Notes: generated by a model not told the origin, from the letters alone. A DNA stretch of 64,000 nucleotides from Budorcas taxicolor (GCF_023091745.1 NC_068924.1:67410832-67474831); one strand, 5' to 3'; positions 36,030-47,550 are shown, counted from the first letter of the stretch. Numbers and translations: made by a program.

Positions 36030-36791
36030 CTCACTATGGCAGTTCTATTTCCAGTTTTAAAGGAATCTCCACACTGTTCTATGGAGTGGCTATACCAGTT
36101 TGCATTCCCATCAACAGTGTAAGAGGGTTTCCTTTTCTGCACACCCTTCCCTGTGTATAATGTTTGTAGACTTTTTGATGGCAGCCATTCTGACCAGCGT
36201 GAGAAGATACCTCATTAAGGTTTTTATTTGCGTTTCTCTAATAATGAGTGATGTTTAGCATCTTTTCATGTGTTCATTAGCCATCTGTATGTATTCTTTG
36301 GAGAAATGTCTGTTTAGTTATTTGGCTCACTTTTTGATTGGGTTGTTCACTTTTCTAGTATTGAGCTATATGAGATGCTTATATATTTTGGAGATTAATT
36401 ATTTTTCAGTTGTTCCATTTGGTATTATTTTCTCCCATTCTGAAGGCTGCCTTTTCACTTATAGTTTTTTAAACTTATAGTTTTTTTTTGTTGTTGTGCA
36501 AAAGCTTTTAAATTTAATTAGGTCTTATTTGTTTATTTTTGTTTTTATTTCCATTACTCGAGAATGGAAGAGAAGATCTCTTTAGATGAAGATCTTGCTG
36601 TGATTTATATCAGAGAGTGTTCTGCCTATGTTTTCCTCTAAGAGTTTTATAGTTTCTAGTCTTACATTTAGATCTTTAATCCATTTTGAGTGTATTTTTT
36701 TGTATGGTGTTAGAATGAGTTCGAGGTTCATTCTTTTACATGTGGCTGACCAGCTTTCCCAGCACCACTTGTTGAAGAGGTTGCCTTTTGA
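36030..36791 (-). mobile_element. L1 ORF2 remnant (reverse strand)
   Basis: In antisense it has typical ORF2 landmarks: 'catcaacagtgtaagagggt', 'accagcgtgagaagatacct', 'aatccattttgagtgtattt' near 36678 and 'cccagcaccacttgttgaag' near 36757. It is decayed. The frame at 36582-37172 on the minus strand only partly follows L1 and runs into flanking DNA. Confidence 0.82.
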
Positions 36792-37835
36792 GAGTAAAGT
36801 ATATGGACTATACAGAGTCGTACAGTCATGCAATCCTGGCAGGAAAAGAAAGAAAGAATAGTATCTTAATAGGAAGTGAAACCCAAAGAAGAGACAGAAA
36901 TCTTTTATATTTGGGCTAGCCAAGGATGAGGGGGTTGGGGAATAGGCAAGAGTTGCTAGAAAAGTTCTGTCTTCCATATGGAAATCCCAATTCAGTCTTC
37001 CAACAACAAATACTGACAGTCTTTGATGTGCTAAGCATTGCGTTAGATAATAGAGGTCCACGTTCACCAGAACACTTTTTCCACAGCCCTTATATCTGGT
37101 CAGATAGGCATTCGTATCCGTCCTACCTTTATCCATTGCTGTCATTTCAGTCACTGTCCAATCCTTCATCATCTCTTGTATAGATCATTGTAACTCCCCA
37201 CTTTTTAACTCTCCAGTATCTTCCCAATTTTAAACTTCCTATCCTCGGTCACTTTTCTAAAAGACAGATATAATTGTATTTAGGAATACAGCCTAAGGAT
37301 TTAGAAAACATCTTTTGATAAGATCTGGATCAGACTCCTCAGTATTGCATCTGAAGGTTTTCAAACCCGTCCTACATTTTCTATACCTCTGCCATCTCAT
37401 TTCCAAATATTTATCTCCTGCTACTCTCCTGCATTGGCCATAGGTAAATTGGTGTCAGTTTCTTAGGGGCTATATATATCTTTTTGTTTCTGTTTTCATG
37501 ACTTTGATAATGTTCTTTTTGCCAGAAATATTCCCCCTATGCCACCATCAAGGCTTCAAATGTGTCCTCTTTTTAGTGACTTTTTCCTGACTTCCTTATA
37601 CTGAATTAATTACTCTATTTTATGGACTCCATCATAATTCTGCTTTTCTCCAGTATTGCAAAGCACATTGTGTTACAATTATGCTTTCTGACTTCTGTTA
37701 ATTTCTGTAAGTTGAAAACTCTATATTTTCTCTTATTATTGCAGGTATCTAACTTAGTGACCAGTCTATCAGATACCTTTTTTTTTCTATTCTCTCTCTC
37801 TTTCTTTTTTCCCCTCTCCTTTTTTATTTTTTTCC
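36792..37835. other. Unassigned DNA with an L2-like pyrimidine-rich part
   Basis: The stretch 37510-37700 ('gccagaaatattccccctat', 'gtgactttttcctgacttcc') has the flavour of L2 LINE 3' sequence on the plus strand, but this is weak. No gene seen. Confidence 0.35.
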
Positions 37836-37936
37836 TCCAGGCCAGAATACTGGAGTGGGTAGCCTTTCCCTTCTCCAAGGGATCTTCCCAAGGGATTGAA
37901 CCCAGGTCTCCCACATTGTAGGCAGATTCTTTACCA
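37836..37936 (-). mobile_element. Bov-tA head fragment
   Basis: A minus-strand piece with the 'gccagaatactggagtgggt' body end and a tRNA-like head missing a few bases ('gatcttcccaagggattgaa'). Confidence 0.8.
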
Positions 37937-38056
37937 ATAAATGAATGAACACATCTTAGTAGTAGCTTTAGCTTTTGTGTCTGCCTATGTCAGTCTCCCA
38001 TAAATAAAGTAAATAAAGTATCCTTATAGGTTTTATAAGGCATATAATTGAGCTTA

Positions 38057-38334
38057 CTACTACTACTACTACTAAGTCACTTCAGTCGTGTCCGACTCTG
38101 TGTGACCCCATAGATGGCAGCCCACCAGGCTCTGCTGTCCCTGGGATTCTCCAGGCAAGAATACTGGAGAGGGCTGCCATTTACTTCTCCAGTGCTTGAA
38201 AGTGAAAAGCCAAAGTGAAGTCGCTCAGTTGTGTCCGACTCTTGGTGACGCCATGGACTGTAGTCCACCAGGCTCCTCCATCCATGGGATTTTCCAGGCA
38301 AGAGTACTGGAGTAGGGTGCTATTACCTTCTCCA
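38057..38334 (-). mobile_element. BOV-A2 dimeric SINE with target-site duplication
   Basis: On the plus strand it starts with the tail as (TAC)n, then BovA monomer, the linker 'gaaagtgaaaagccaaagtg' and a second BovA monomer. A perfect 11-bp duplication, aattgagctta, lies at 38046-38056 and 38335-38345. Confidence 0.94.
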
Positions 38335-38419
38335 AATTGAGCTTAAGATATAGCTTTTATTCTGTGCAGAGAGGGAAAAGAGACAGAACCAGGAAAATCT
38401 TTCTACATGTCTTACCCTA

Positions 38420-38454
<35 letters not shown>

Positions 38455-38493
38455 GTACACACACACACACACACGTACACATACACACACACA
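38420..38493. repeat. Compound (CT)n-(AC)n microsatellite
   Basis: About 12 CT units followed by AC units interrupted twice by GT. It is likely length-polymorphic. Confidence 0.95.
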
Positions 38494-38499
38494 GACTCA

Positions 38500-41300
38500 C
38501 TCACTCATAAGAAGAACTATCTGGAGGACACAATCTCCTCAGGTTAAACTATCAATCCTAAAGATTTGGAGAGTGAAAGCATGGAGAATTGTCTGTGTTG
38601 GGGAGACCAGTCAGCCCCCAGCAGTCTTCATCATTTCTTTCTTCAGCAAGGCTTTTATGTTGCCCTGATAACATCCTGCCCTTAGCAGGAAAGCAACTGG
38701 GCTGTTGCTGGTGATCTCTCTGATGAAGAAGCATGCGATGATTGTCTCAAAGCAGCAGCATTGAAAAGCAAGGGAGCAGAATGTAATAATTTTATTTCAA
38801 TTCATCTGTTCTCCCTTCAGCTTCCGTCTGCTCCAAGTAGCAGGAATTACCCACCTGTCTCCACAAACTGAAGACACACAGCAAATTCAGGATAGATTTC
38901 AATCTGTTCAATCTGTGAGGTCCTGGGATCTATAATTCTGTTTCACTTCTCTAATTTCTACAGGGCAACGTTCAGTGGGGGGAGATGACCCCCCCACAGT
39001 AGATTGCTAGTCTTGAAAGAAACAACCAAAATGTTACCAATTGTGATGCATGGGTGGAAGGACCTTAAGGAAATTTATATATTTGATTTTTTAATAACAA
39101 TCTAGTATTAATATAACTTATTATCTTGCATTTTCATGTTGTGTGCTAAAAGGTTCTCTAGTGATTATGGAGTTTATCATTTCATACATTTTTGTCTGTA
39201 TCCCATTTTTGTCTATAACTAAGCTGAAACCAAAGAAATAACATTACTTGACAAAAATCATGGAGCTAGTTGATGGCAGGGCTTGAGCTTGATTTGCCTT
39301 TTCTCCAGCTGGGCAAGAACACTTTCCACTGCATTGTTTTGCTTTAATTAAAATGAAGTCAATTCTTAGAAAAACTAATTTAACTCAAGTGAATAGATGA
39401 AGCATGAAATAAGCAACATGAAGCTCTATGATATCCTTAGACAAGCAGACCCTATGTGATCCACATCAGGGAACTTTTAGCTGTCTTGGACTATGCTCTA
39501 ATGAAACCTTTAGACCAGAAAGGGCCTCTTAATTCCAGTGTTTTCTAATATATAAGATCATTTCTTTTGTTTCACCTATTTTTAATGAGATATGAACAGT
39601 ATAATATTAAAGCCACTCAAAAATTATGATAAAATCAACTTTGTTCTTGCACATGTAACAGTTTAAACTGACAATAGCATCCGATGATGAATTGAATAAG
39701 CATATGTTGTTCAATGCAATTACCATCTGTTTTATATGATAAAGTGTTTATATGGGTTTCACTGGGGTAAAGCACAATTATAAATCCTGAACTAATCTAC
39801 TCCTGTCCATCCCACTGGTGTTTATCTTTTCTTGAGTGGGTGCTTTAGAGGAAGTGAGGGTAACAAGAAATTATCAACTCGTTCTTTTTTAGGTGCACAG
39901 CTTTTGGTTCATTGCAACTGATTATGTTTTATACAAATTACTGTGGAAAATGATTCTTTTATAGGTGATTGCAATCAGGATGATAATATATAATTTTGAT
40001 TAATCAAGGAAGTTTGATTAATTTCAGTGTTGATCGTGGCATAATCCCACACTAGAATGAAATGATGTTTACTGTCATTTGAAATGAATAATATCCCATA
40101 GTGAATTGAGTCCCTGAAGTTCTCCACACTTTGAAGTTATGTAACATTTCCAGTTATTTCTGTTGATGAATATAAATAATGTTTCAGTGCTTTCAAGAGT
40201 CTAAATCTATGCATAATATATAATAGCACTCTAAGAAGGTTATCTCCCAAAAGGCAATGTTAAATATTTAAGACTATTGTTTCCTTCTTTCCTTCCACCG
40301 AATCCTTGCATCTCCACGGTATTATTCATTTCCTCTTGAAATGACTGGAATTTTACTCTATTATGTTTAATTAATTTAATATTTTTATTTAAAATAGCAT
40401 TTCTGTTTTTATTTCACTGATATTCATATGTGATTTTCATCTCTTAAGGTTTCAAGTTAGGTATTGTTAACCCTAACCCTTAAAACATAACAAATCAACT
40501 TTGATTTTGGTTAACCCTCGTCTCTGTTAGGCAATACTTCCTTAATCTGGGATATAACATGGGTCATTACCACTATATCTATTTTAGCATTGTTTATATT
40601 ATTTTTCTCAGTCACCAGATCCTCACCTAATGACACAGTTTCCTACCTTTTGCAAAGTAACTGTGTCCTGGATCATGGCAAGGCCAAATTTTTTCAGGGT
40701 TTAGGAAAAAAAAAAAAATTGTTGTTCGTAAAAAATCCTTGATTGTCCTATTAGCACTTTAGCATGAATTTTCCTGAAAAGGAGATATAATCAGGCTACC
40801 TAGGGATTCATGAGGTGTGGGGGCCACCAAGGAGGCCTACAAAGTCACTAACTCCAATTTATACACTTGGTGACCCAGTAGAATGAGGCTGATAGAATGT
40901 GAAGAGAGAGAAAGGGAATGTAGGGCAAGGAAAAGACAGGCCCTGGCTAGTACCTTTGCCTGCAGGATGAAGGAAGGGAGGGCAGGGGACTCTCCCTTCA
41001 TGGAAAGGCAGGAGCTACACGGTAAAGCTCTCCACCTCACTGTCTGTAGAAAACAGATGAGCCTATGTCCATCCGCCTTGTATTAGGACCCCCTCCCCAT
41101 TCCGTCCTTTGTTATCTTGGTTCTATCTTCCTAAGTCTGTAGTCCAAATTTTGCAATTTGAACCCAAGTTCTGTTGTACTCTATCATTATTTATCTGAAG
41201 TGTTGCTTCTCCTCCAGTTATCAATACCATAGCACACTGTTGAATTATTATTGTTTCAGCACTTATCATTTTCCATAATTTGTGCTGTTATTAATTTTAC
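38500..41300. other. Repeat-poor block, candidate conserved non-coding DNA
   Basis: About 2.8 kb with no recognisable transposon, the longest well-mixed stretch here. It includes 38640-38830, of balanced composition, and 39960-40045, with repeated homeodomain-like TTGATTAAT cores. No exon is evident. Conservation is an inference only. Confidence 0.35.
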
Positions 41301-41304
41301 ATTT

Positions 41305-41455
41305 CTTTGTATTTGGCTTTTCTGTCTATATATCAACTTGATGAGTGCAGAAAGCTTCCCTATTGGGTTTACTGCTCTATTTCCAGGGTCAAGGAGAAGA
41401 TTTCACCTATAATGAATATTAAAAGAAAATGTTGAATGAATGAATAAATATTCTC
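41305..41455 (+). repeat. L2-like 3' end
   Basis: It resembles the L2 terminus: 'aacttgatgagtgcagaaag', 'tttactgctctatttccagg' and an end with 'tgttgaatgaatgaataaat'. Confidence 0.55.
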
Positions 41456-41664
41456 ATGTTCTCTTATTGACCCTCATTTTTATTTCTGTGAGTCTATCAA
41501 AGATTATCTACTTTTTACTTCTAATAGAATCTACAGATTTACTCAGTCTAAATTCAATGTATATGATGAATTCCAATTTCCTAAACATAATGACCTTCAT
41601 ATAATATTCCCCCTCATTTAATGCCCTTAAATCTCTTCTTATCAATTTTTAAAATAGAGTTCAT

Positions 41665-41800
41665 GACATGGGCACTAAAGCCAGACTGCTTCTAGTATTC
41701 CACAGCTTCCTAGCAGGGGCATTGGACACATTCCTCAGGCTTCTAGCATCTCAGTTTCTCACCTTCTTTCTTGATGTTAGTACTGCGTAAGAAGTTTATT
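41665..41800 (+). repeat. MIR-like remnant
   Basis: 'catgggcactaaagccagac' followed by 'cagcttcctagcaggggc' and 'atctcagtttctcacc' follows the MIR core in order. Confidence 0.5.
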
Positions 41801-42151
41801 CTGAATATTAAGGGTTCAGTCATCACCATGCTCAGAAAATCACCTGATTCATTATAAATTTATATTAAATGTGAGTATTTTTATTGTAAGAAACTCATTC
41901 TTATTTCACTTAAAAATTCTCAATAGATTGAGAGAAGATGAGAGAACTTGAGAAAATATTTAGATGATTTTCTTTTCCATAGTATGAGTACTTTCCTATG
42001 ACCCTTCTGCATTTCTCCATTTTAGATAAATATAAATAACCCCTATGATCAAAATATTATTTTATTTTTACACCAGAATATCTATCGCTTTTAAACATTT
42101 GGAACTACAAGCATCTGAATGAAACAGCAATTGGAAAGGCTCTATAGTCAT
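41801..42151. other. Unassigned AT-rich DNA
   Basis: Nothing recognised. Confidence 0.4.
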
Positions 42152-42358
42152 AGTAGTGTTAGTCGCTCAGTCATGTCCAACTCTTTGTGACCTCTTGGAC
42201 TGTAGCCTGCCGGGGTTCTCTGTCCATGGAATTTTCCAGGCAAGAATACTGGAGTGGCTTGCCATTCCTTTCTCCAAAGGATCTTCCCAACCCAGGGATT
42301 GAACCTGGGCCTCCTGCATAGCAGGCAGATTCTTTACCGTCTGAGCTGTAGGTAAGTC
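42152..42358 (-). mobile_element. Bov-tA SINE
   Basis: A minus-strand copy, 'tgttagtcgctcagtcatgt' to 'accgtctgagctgtaggtaa', with the end of the tRNA-like head altered. Confidence 0.9.
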
Positions 42359-42619
42359 CTTAAGTTTCTATACTTTCAATTGATTATAAGATAAGCTTTA
42401 TTTCCTCATCTTTGTACCCTTACTCCTCATGTTTAGCTTCTTTATCCATCGTGTTTATTTTCCTGGTAAGAGTATCATAAATGTCTTCCCTAAAAACCCA
42501 AAGACACCATCTTCCTTTGTTCTATCAGAAGGATAATGAGTATAGACTATTGCCTGAAATCGCTGGAGAGCAAGTAACACTTTTCACTCGAAGGCCAGGA
42601 AAGAAATTATAGGACAAGA

Positions 42620-42747
42620 CGTGGAGAAGGAAATGGCAACCCATTCCAGCGTTCTTGCCTGGAGAATACCAGGGACAGCGGAGCCTGCCGTCTATCGGGT
42701 CGCACAGAGTCGGACATGACTGAAGCGACTTAGCAGCAGCAGCAGCA
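42620..42747 (+). mobile_element. BOV-A2, right monomer only
   Basis: A plus-strand single BovA monomer beginning 'gtggagaaggaaatggcaac' and ending in the BOV-A2-type tail 'agcagcagcagcagca'. The left monomer is missing, so it is 5'-truncated. Confidence 0.88.
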
Positions 42748-43867
42748 TAATGAAAAGTAGCAAAGACTATTACACATGGAAGGCGGGCACTGATAGAGCC
42801 AGCTCGACTATTGTCTGAGAGCTAGGACAGTCAGCATCTGTTCTCAGAAGCCAATGCCTTGCGTTGGGGAGCCTAAGGTAAGCCAAAGTGCAAGAGGAAA
42901 GATGGCCCACAAGAGAAACAGTGTTGACAACTTCAAAGCAAAATCAATACATTTGGTAGCAGCATTAAGATCAGAGATAGGACTGAGATCAGTGAATCTT
43001 TGCACCATGCTAAATGTAACACTTTATTGACTATAACTCATCATTTCTCCTCATACCTATTCTCCATCCTGTTGCAGCCTGTCAGATTGCCAGTTGTCTC
43101 TCTTCCCTTCTGCCTAATATTTCCTGAAGTTTTCATTTGTCTTCATTTTCTCCCTCTACTAGAAAGCAAAATTTCTGCAACTCAGGCCATAGTCATTTTT
43201 TTTCCTTTATGAAAATTAGCCTTCTCTTGCTTCAATCATCACCCCTGAAGAAAGGCTACCACATTCACATGTCTGACTTTGATCAAGTCAATTATTTCTA
43301 ATTGTGTTTGGAAGATTGTCAAGAATTTTTTTTTTTTTTTTGCACAACAATGAAATAATTCTAATTGTTTCCTCTCATGAAATCATTCTCTGTTTTCCAG
43401 CTTCTGCTATATGCTATACTCTTTTGTTTCTTCAAAATCATAATTCCTCGACTCAGTTGCCTTCCCCCCCTTTTTTTTCCTCCTTTCTACTAACTGTAAG
43501 TCTCATCAAATCTTTTAGTTGCTTTCTCAGATTTATCTTTTGTTTTCCACTGTGCTGTTTCATGCGCTGTTTTCAAATCTGAAATGTCCTCCCTTCTCCT
43601 ATATCCAACAATTTCAGTTCTTGAAATTTTAATCTATTCTCTGTCCTTCTTAAACATATTTCTAACCTACCTCAGAACCATTTTCTCTAATTCCTTTTGA
43701 CTTATTGATCTTATCATTAATGTGTTATTTACATGTATGGTCTTGGTGTTGTCCAAACAGTGTATGTTGAAAAGAGTACATTTTCTTTGTGGATAGATCC
43801 TTTATATGTGCTTATTTTTTTCTCCTTCTTTTTATATTGATTAAAAGATGTTAAGAGAGTTACAGTA
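42748..43867. other. Unassigned DNA, pyrimidine-rich in part
   Basis: A T run sits at 43326-43341. Some L2-like flavour appears near 43020-43200 and 43560-43760. No convincing gene; the 92-codon frame at 43304 starts in the poly-T tract. Confidence 0.35.
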
Positions 43868-44079
43868 CTGAGTGCTAAATCACTTTAGTTATGTCCAACT
43901 CCTTGCAACCCCATGGATTATAGCCCACCAGGCTCCACTGTCCATGGAATTCTCCAGGCAAGAATACTGGAGTGGGTAGCCATTCCCTTCTCTGGGGGAT
44001 CTTCCTGACCCAAGTATTGAGCCTGGGTCTCCTGCACTGCAGGCAAATTCTTTACCATCTGAGCCACTAGGTCAGCCCA
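43868..44079 (-). mobile_element. Bov-tA SINE
   Basis: A minus-strand copy ending 'accatctgagccactaggtc'. The minus-strand open frame over it is a SINE shadow. Confidence 0.88.
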
Positions 44080-44189
44080 GAAATGAGAAAACAGACAAAG
44101 ATTCACTTAAAGGCAGTAATCTCAGTATAACTGTTTATTCAAATCCATTCATGCAATCAATCATTAGTAGATATAAATGCATCCAGTTA

Positions 44190-44345
44190 ATGATTAATTC
44201 ATTTATTTTTGAAAAACATATTTATGTTGAGCATGTATTGTGTGTCCTGTGCTGATACTGACACTTTGGGTATTAAGAAAAGAGTGACATAGTCCCTGAC
44301 CATATGATCTTCAATATCTAGTAAGGAAAACAGTAATTGAAACTG
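44190..44345 (-). repeat. L2/MIR-type remnant
   Basis: 'ttgagcatgtattgtgtgtc', then 'gggtattaagaaaagagtga' and 'catagtccctgaccatatga', resembles the antisense of an L2 3' end. Confidence 0.4.
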
Positions 44346-44751
44346 ATTTTATACTATTATCATAATTCATATACAGTTAAAATATGTTCTGTGAATAACA
44401 GGAAAAATATTGAAACTTCAAATAACCATATTATTATACTTTACAAACTTTTTTAACATTTTCAACCTTTTGATGATCTTTAATTAAAATCATTAGTAAA
44501 GACACCATCTCCAATTTTTATCTTAGAAAATATGTACAAACATAGATATAGTTTTGAGCAATAATTGATACCAGTACATACTGTTTTAATATTATATGTT
44601 TGTAATATTATCATAGGTGAAGTGAAATAATTAATAGGCTAACTAAAGAGTTAAATCATAAAATTACTATCACATAAACTATTGATAATACTATTTGAAA
44701 GCTTTACTTTCTATTTGGATAACTTATCAATTATTAAAAAATTATAAATCA

Positions 44752-44858
44752 GTGCTCGCTTCAGCAGCACAAATACTAAAATTGGAAAGATACAGAGAAG
44801 ATTAGCATGGCCCCTGCGCAAGGATGACATGCAAATTCGTGAAGTGTTCCATATTTTT
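44752..44858 (+). pseudogene. U6: U6 snRNA retro-pseudogene, full length
   Basis: The sequence follows vertebrate U6 from GTGCTCGC to the terminal oligo-T. The ACAGAGA box (within 44791-44800) and the AGC triad (44804-44806) are intact. Against the canonical human sequence I count five substitutions, four of them at CpG sites. U6 normally forms the spliceosome catalytic core with U2 and U4. This copy lacks a snRNA promoter arrangement upstream and is fused to L1 sequence downstream, so it is most likely not a functional gene. Confidence 0.93.
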
Positions 44859-44934
44859 TGTCAATATATGGCAAAACCAATACAGTATTGTAAAGTAAAA
44901 TTAAGTAAAAATAAAAAATAAAATAAAATAAAAT
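44859..44934 (+). mobile_element. L1 3' terminus and A-rich tail fused to U6
   Basis: The segment 'tcaatatatggcaaaaccaa' followed by 'tacagtattgtaaagtaaaa' is the kind of end seen in ruminant L1 3'UTRs, then an (AAAAT)-like tail. It begins directly after the U6 T run. The L1 identity is from memory of the family, not from another copy in this window. Confidence 0.8.
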
Positions 44935-44972
44935 GCTCACAACTAGGGAGATTTAAAAAAATTATAAATCAG

Positions 44973-45596
44973 AGACTTGTCTAATCTACTTTCCTATGAT
45001 TATTTGAGAAGAATTTTGTTATTACTAAGTTTTAAAGTTTTTATTAAACTGCTTATAATACATGTAATAATTGATTTTTCCATTAGAGATATTGCTAATA
45101 AATTATAGAAATTTATGTGATTAAAACAATATGACTTGAATGTTAAATTATCTTCATCTCTTTCTAAATAACAACACATTATAATTTCACTTTTCATCTC
45201 TGCAAACTAAGATTTTGCATTTTTCTGTATATTGACTTTACTATGGAAGCTAAAGGAAATTAAGGCTTGTATTATGTTTTAACTGCAACAATGATGCCAT
45301 TCCAAGAAGTTCTAAATAAATGGACTTGTATACATTTTTCCTTTTTGATAGAACCAATTTGCAGAACATTTTCTCCTATGATTTATCTTTTTAGACTCAT
45401 ATTCTTTTTTTTAAATTGTTTAATCTTACAATTTCATGTTACTTTCTGAAGCTTTATCCTCTTAAAAAGTATCAGTAAAAAAGTCCTCTGGCTTATTTCT
45501 ATTTATCATGTATGGGTAAATACATTGATGAGTAATGCTAAATTAAACAAATGAAATCTTTTGATCTTCATCAGCTTTTTCATGTTAAAGTTTTAA
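44973..45596. other. Unassigned AT-rich DNA
   Basis: Nothing recognised. Confidence 0.4.
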
Positions 45597-45779
45597 GTTG
45601 TTTCGTCCCATCTGACTGTGACCCCATACATTGTAGCCCACCAGGCTCCTCTGCCCATGGAATTCTCTAGGCAAAAACAGTGGAGTGGTTCGCCATTTTA
45701 TTTTCCAAGGGATCTTCCCCACCGAGGGATCAAACCCAGCTCTCCTGCATTGCAGGCAGTTTCTTTACCATCTGAGCCA
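45597..45779 (-). mobile_element. Bov-tA SINE
   Basis: A minus-strand diverged copy, 'ccatctgactgtgacccc' to 'tttaccatctgagcca', with its 3' end shortened. Confidence 0.85.
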
Positions 45780-47165
45780 AATAGCCTTGGCATTTTTCAT
45801 GGTAAATCTTATGCTAAAGAAAGTGAAATGAATCCTATACAAAAACTATTTATATAATATTTCATTAAGGATGAAAAAGTAAAGATTTGTCAAGAAAATA
45901 GCTCATCATAAACAAAGAAATTACTTAGAAAAATACTCAGAATAAAAGTTACTTTATTGGACATCTAAATATAAACTTTTTAAGCTAAAAGTGATTTACC
46001 CTGGTTCTCTTGGATGTTTTATATTGAATTTAACTACTATCATTCCTTATCTTCAAATTTGTCTCTTTTTCTTCTGCGTTAATTAATAGAGATTAGTTAG
46101 ATTATGAGGTTATGAACTTGAAGTAGTGTTCTTCACCTCAAGTCCAAGTTTCTGTTATTCAACAAATCCTGGTGATATTGAGTTTCATTTTATTCGTTGG
46201 TGAACATATTACACTCACCAACAGAGACCATCTAACTAGTATTATCCTTATATCTCAGGATGGTTTGCAGAAATACCATAAAGATCTTCCTTTGAGCAAA
46301 AGTTCACAGAAGTTAAGTGTACTCTGAATCCATTAGTAGCCATGGAGTTTGTTTTCTAAAACATCAGATGAACTTATTATGTGCCAGTTTAACTTTTGGC
46401 ATGTTCCACAGATCAGTAGGACAGTAAATGCCCACTTTATTCTTGAAAGTCAGAATCCAGCAGAGTAAAAGTGTTTTGGTAAATGTCATTTAATTATATC
46501 GTCAAAGAGATGAAATACTCCTTTAGCAATGAATACTATTATCTGAAAGCTACTCTATGTTCAGTTTTGATATAAGAAAAATAAAAGTTGATGCAATATC
46601 ACTATTAAAAAACTAACATAAGAATGTTAGAATTTCACACACGAATGAATATCTTTTTTTTACACGTTTCATTTTCATTTGGAGTTGCTATTTCCTTGAA
46701 CAGGTGCTTGTCAAGAAAAGAAAATGATTTAAACAGATATTTTGCAATTTAAAACAAATTTAATTGCATTCTCATTGCAGTAGTTTTATGAATGCTGTAT
46801 ATATTACCGTAAAAGATAAAATATAATTGAACACAGAAAAAAGTCTTTATGACTAAATTATAACTAGAAAATTGGCATACAATTATGTTAAAACAAAATT
46901 AAAACATTGAGGAAATTTTTTTTACCCTCCATGCCTTGAAATTCATAATTTTAACTGAAAGTAAAATATCCTTTACTTCAGAGAATCTTCCACTACATAA
47001 TTTGCAGTCAATTTCACTAGAAAAATGTAAAGAACAAGCAACTAGAAGGAAGAGTTTAAGAAAGTACCTAATCTCACATGATGTGTCAACCGAATCCCTT
47101 TCAGCATTACAGTAAATCATTCTTTGGAGGAAAGATATTTGATGATATCTTTCGAAATGATTAAG
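45780..47165. other. Repeat-poor AT-rich DNA
   Basis: About 1.4 kb with no assignable repeat or gene. Confidence 0.4.
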
Positions 47166-47358
47166 CTTCGTGTCTGACTATCTGTAACCCCAAGGACTAC
47201 AGCATGCCAAGCCTCCCTGTTCCTTACCATGTCCTGAAGTTTGCACAAGTTCATGTCCATTGTATCGGTTATGCCATCCAGCCGTCTCATGCTCTGATGC
47301 CCTCTTCTCCTTCTGTCCTCATCTTTCCAGCATTAGGGACTTTTCCAGTGAGTCAGCT
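47166..47358 (-). mobile_element. BovB 3' end, left arm of a folded-back copy
   Basis: Minus-strand BovB 3' terminus, from 'gtgtctgactatctgtaacc' to 'ttttccagtgagtcagct'. It is joined without a gap to a plus-strand BovB segment. Confidence 0.88.
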
Positions 47359-47487
47359 GTGGTCATGTATGGCTGCGAGAGCTGAATTTTAGAGAAGGCA
47401 GAGTGCCAAAGAATTGATGCCTTCAAATTTTGATGCTGGAGAAGACCCCTGAGAGTCCCTTGGACAGCAAGCAGATCAAACTAGTCT
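47359..47487 (+). mobile_element. BovB internal segment, right arm of a folded-back copy
   Basis: A plus-strand piece of the RT C-terminal coding region ('gtggtcatgtatggctgcga' to 'gcagatcaaactagtc'). In family coordinates it lies just upstream of the left arm, with roughly 85 bp missing between them. This opposite-orientation layout fits twin priming. Confidence 0.85.
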
Positions 47488-47550
47488 CTCTCTATATATA
47501 ACTAGTCTATATATACATATAGATAGGTAGATAGATACATAGATAGATAT
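47488..47550. repeat. TA/GATA microsatellite
   Basis: Short TATA tracts and imperfect (GATA)n between the folded-back BovB and a SINE. Confidence 0.85.

Larger units (their letters stand above)
44736..44972 (+). mobile_element. U6-L1 chimeric retrocopy bounded by a 17-bp target-site duplication
   Basis: A composite insertion in order: the duplication aaaaaattataaatcag (44736-44752), U6 snRNA (44752-44858), an L1 3'-terminal fragment (44859 to about 44910), an A-rich tail to 44934, a 20-nt extra segment (44935-44954) and the second duplication (44956-44972). The perfect duplication around both parts shows that they entered as one molecule through L1-type target-primed reverse transcription. 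Confidence 0.93.

Noticed and set aside
36582..37172. A 196-codon minus-strand frame
   Set aside because: Its C-terminal part is decayed L1 ORF2 and its N-terminal part is unrelated flank. There is no coherent protein.
38057..38334. A CRISPR-like or short tandem array because of the repeated monomers
   Set aside because: The repetition is the normal dimer of BOV-A2. Nothing else in the window resembles a CRISPR array, and the DNA is mammalian.
40469..40486. A telomere-like TTAACCCTAACCCTTAA string
   Set aside because: Only two units; expected by chance and not an interstitial telomere array.
44752..44858. A functional U6 gene
   Set aside because: Target-site duplications and the L1 fusion show a retrocopy. 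The upstream duplication carries a TATAAAT string, but it lies only a few bases from the U6 start, not at the usual spacing, and I see no proximal sequence element.
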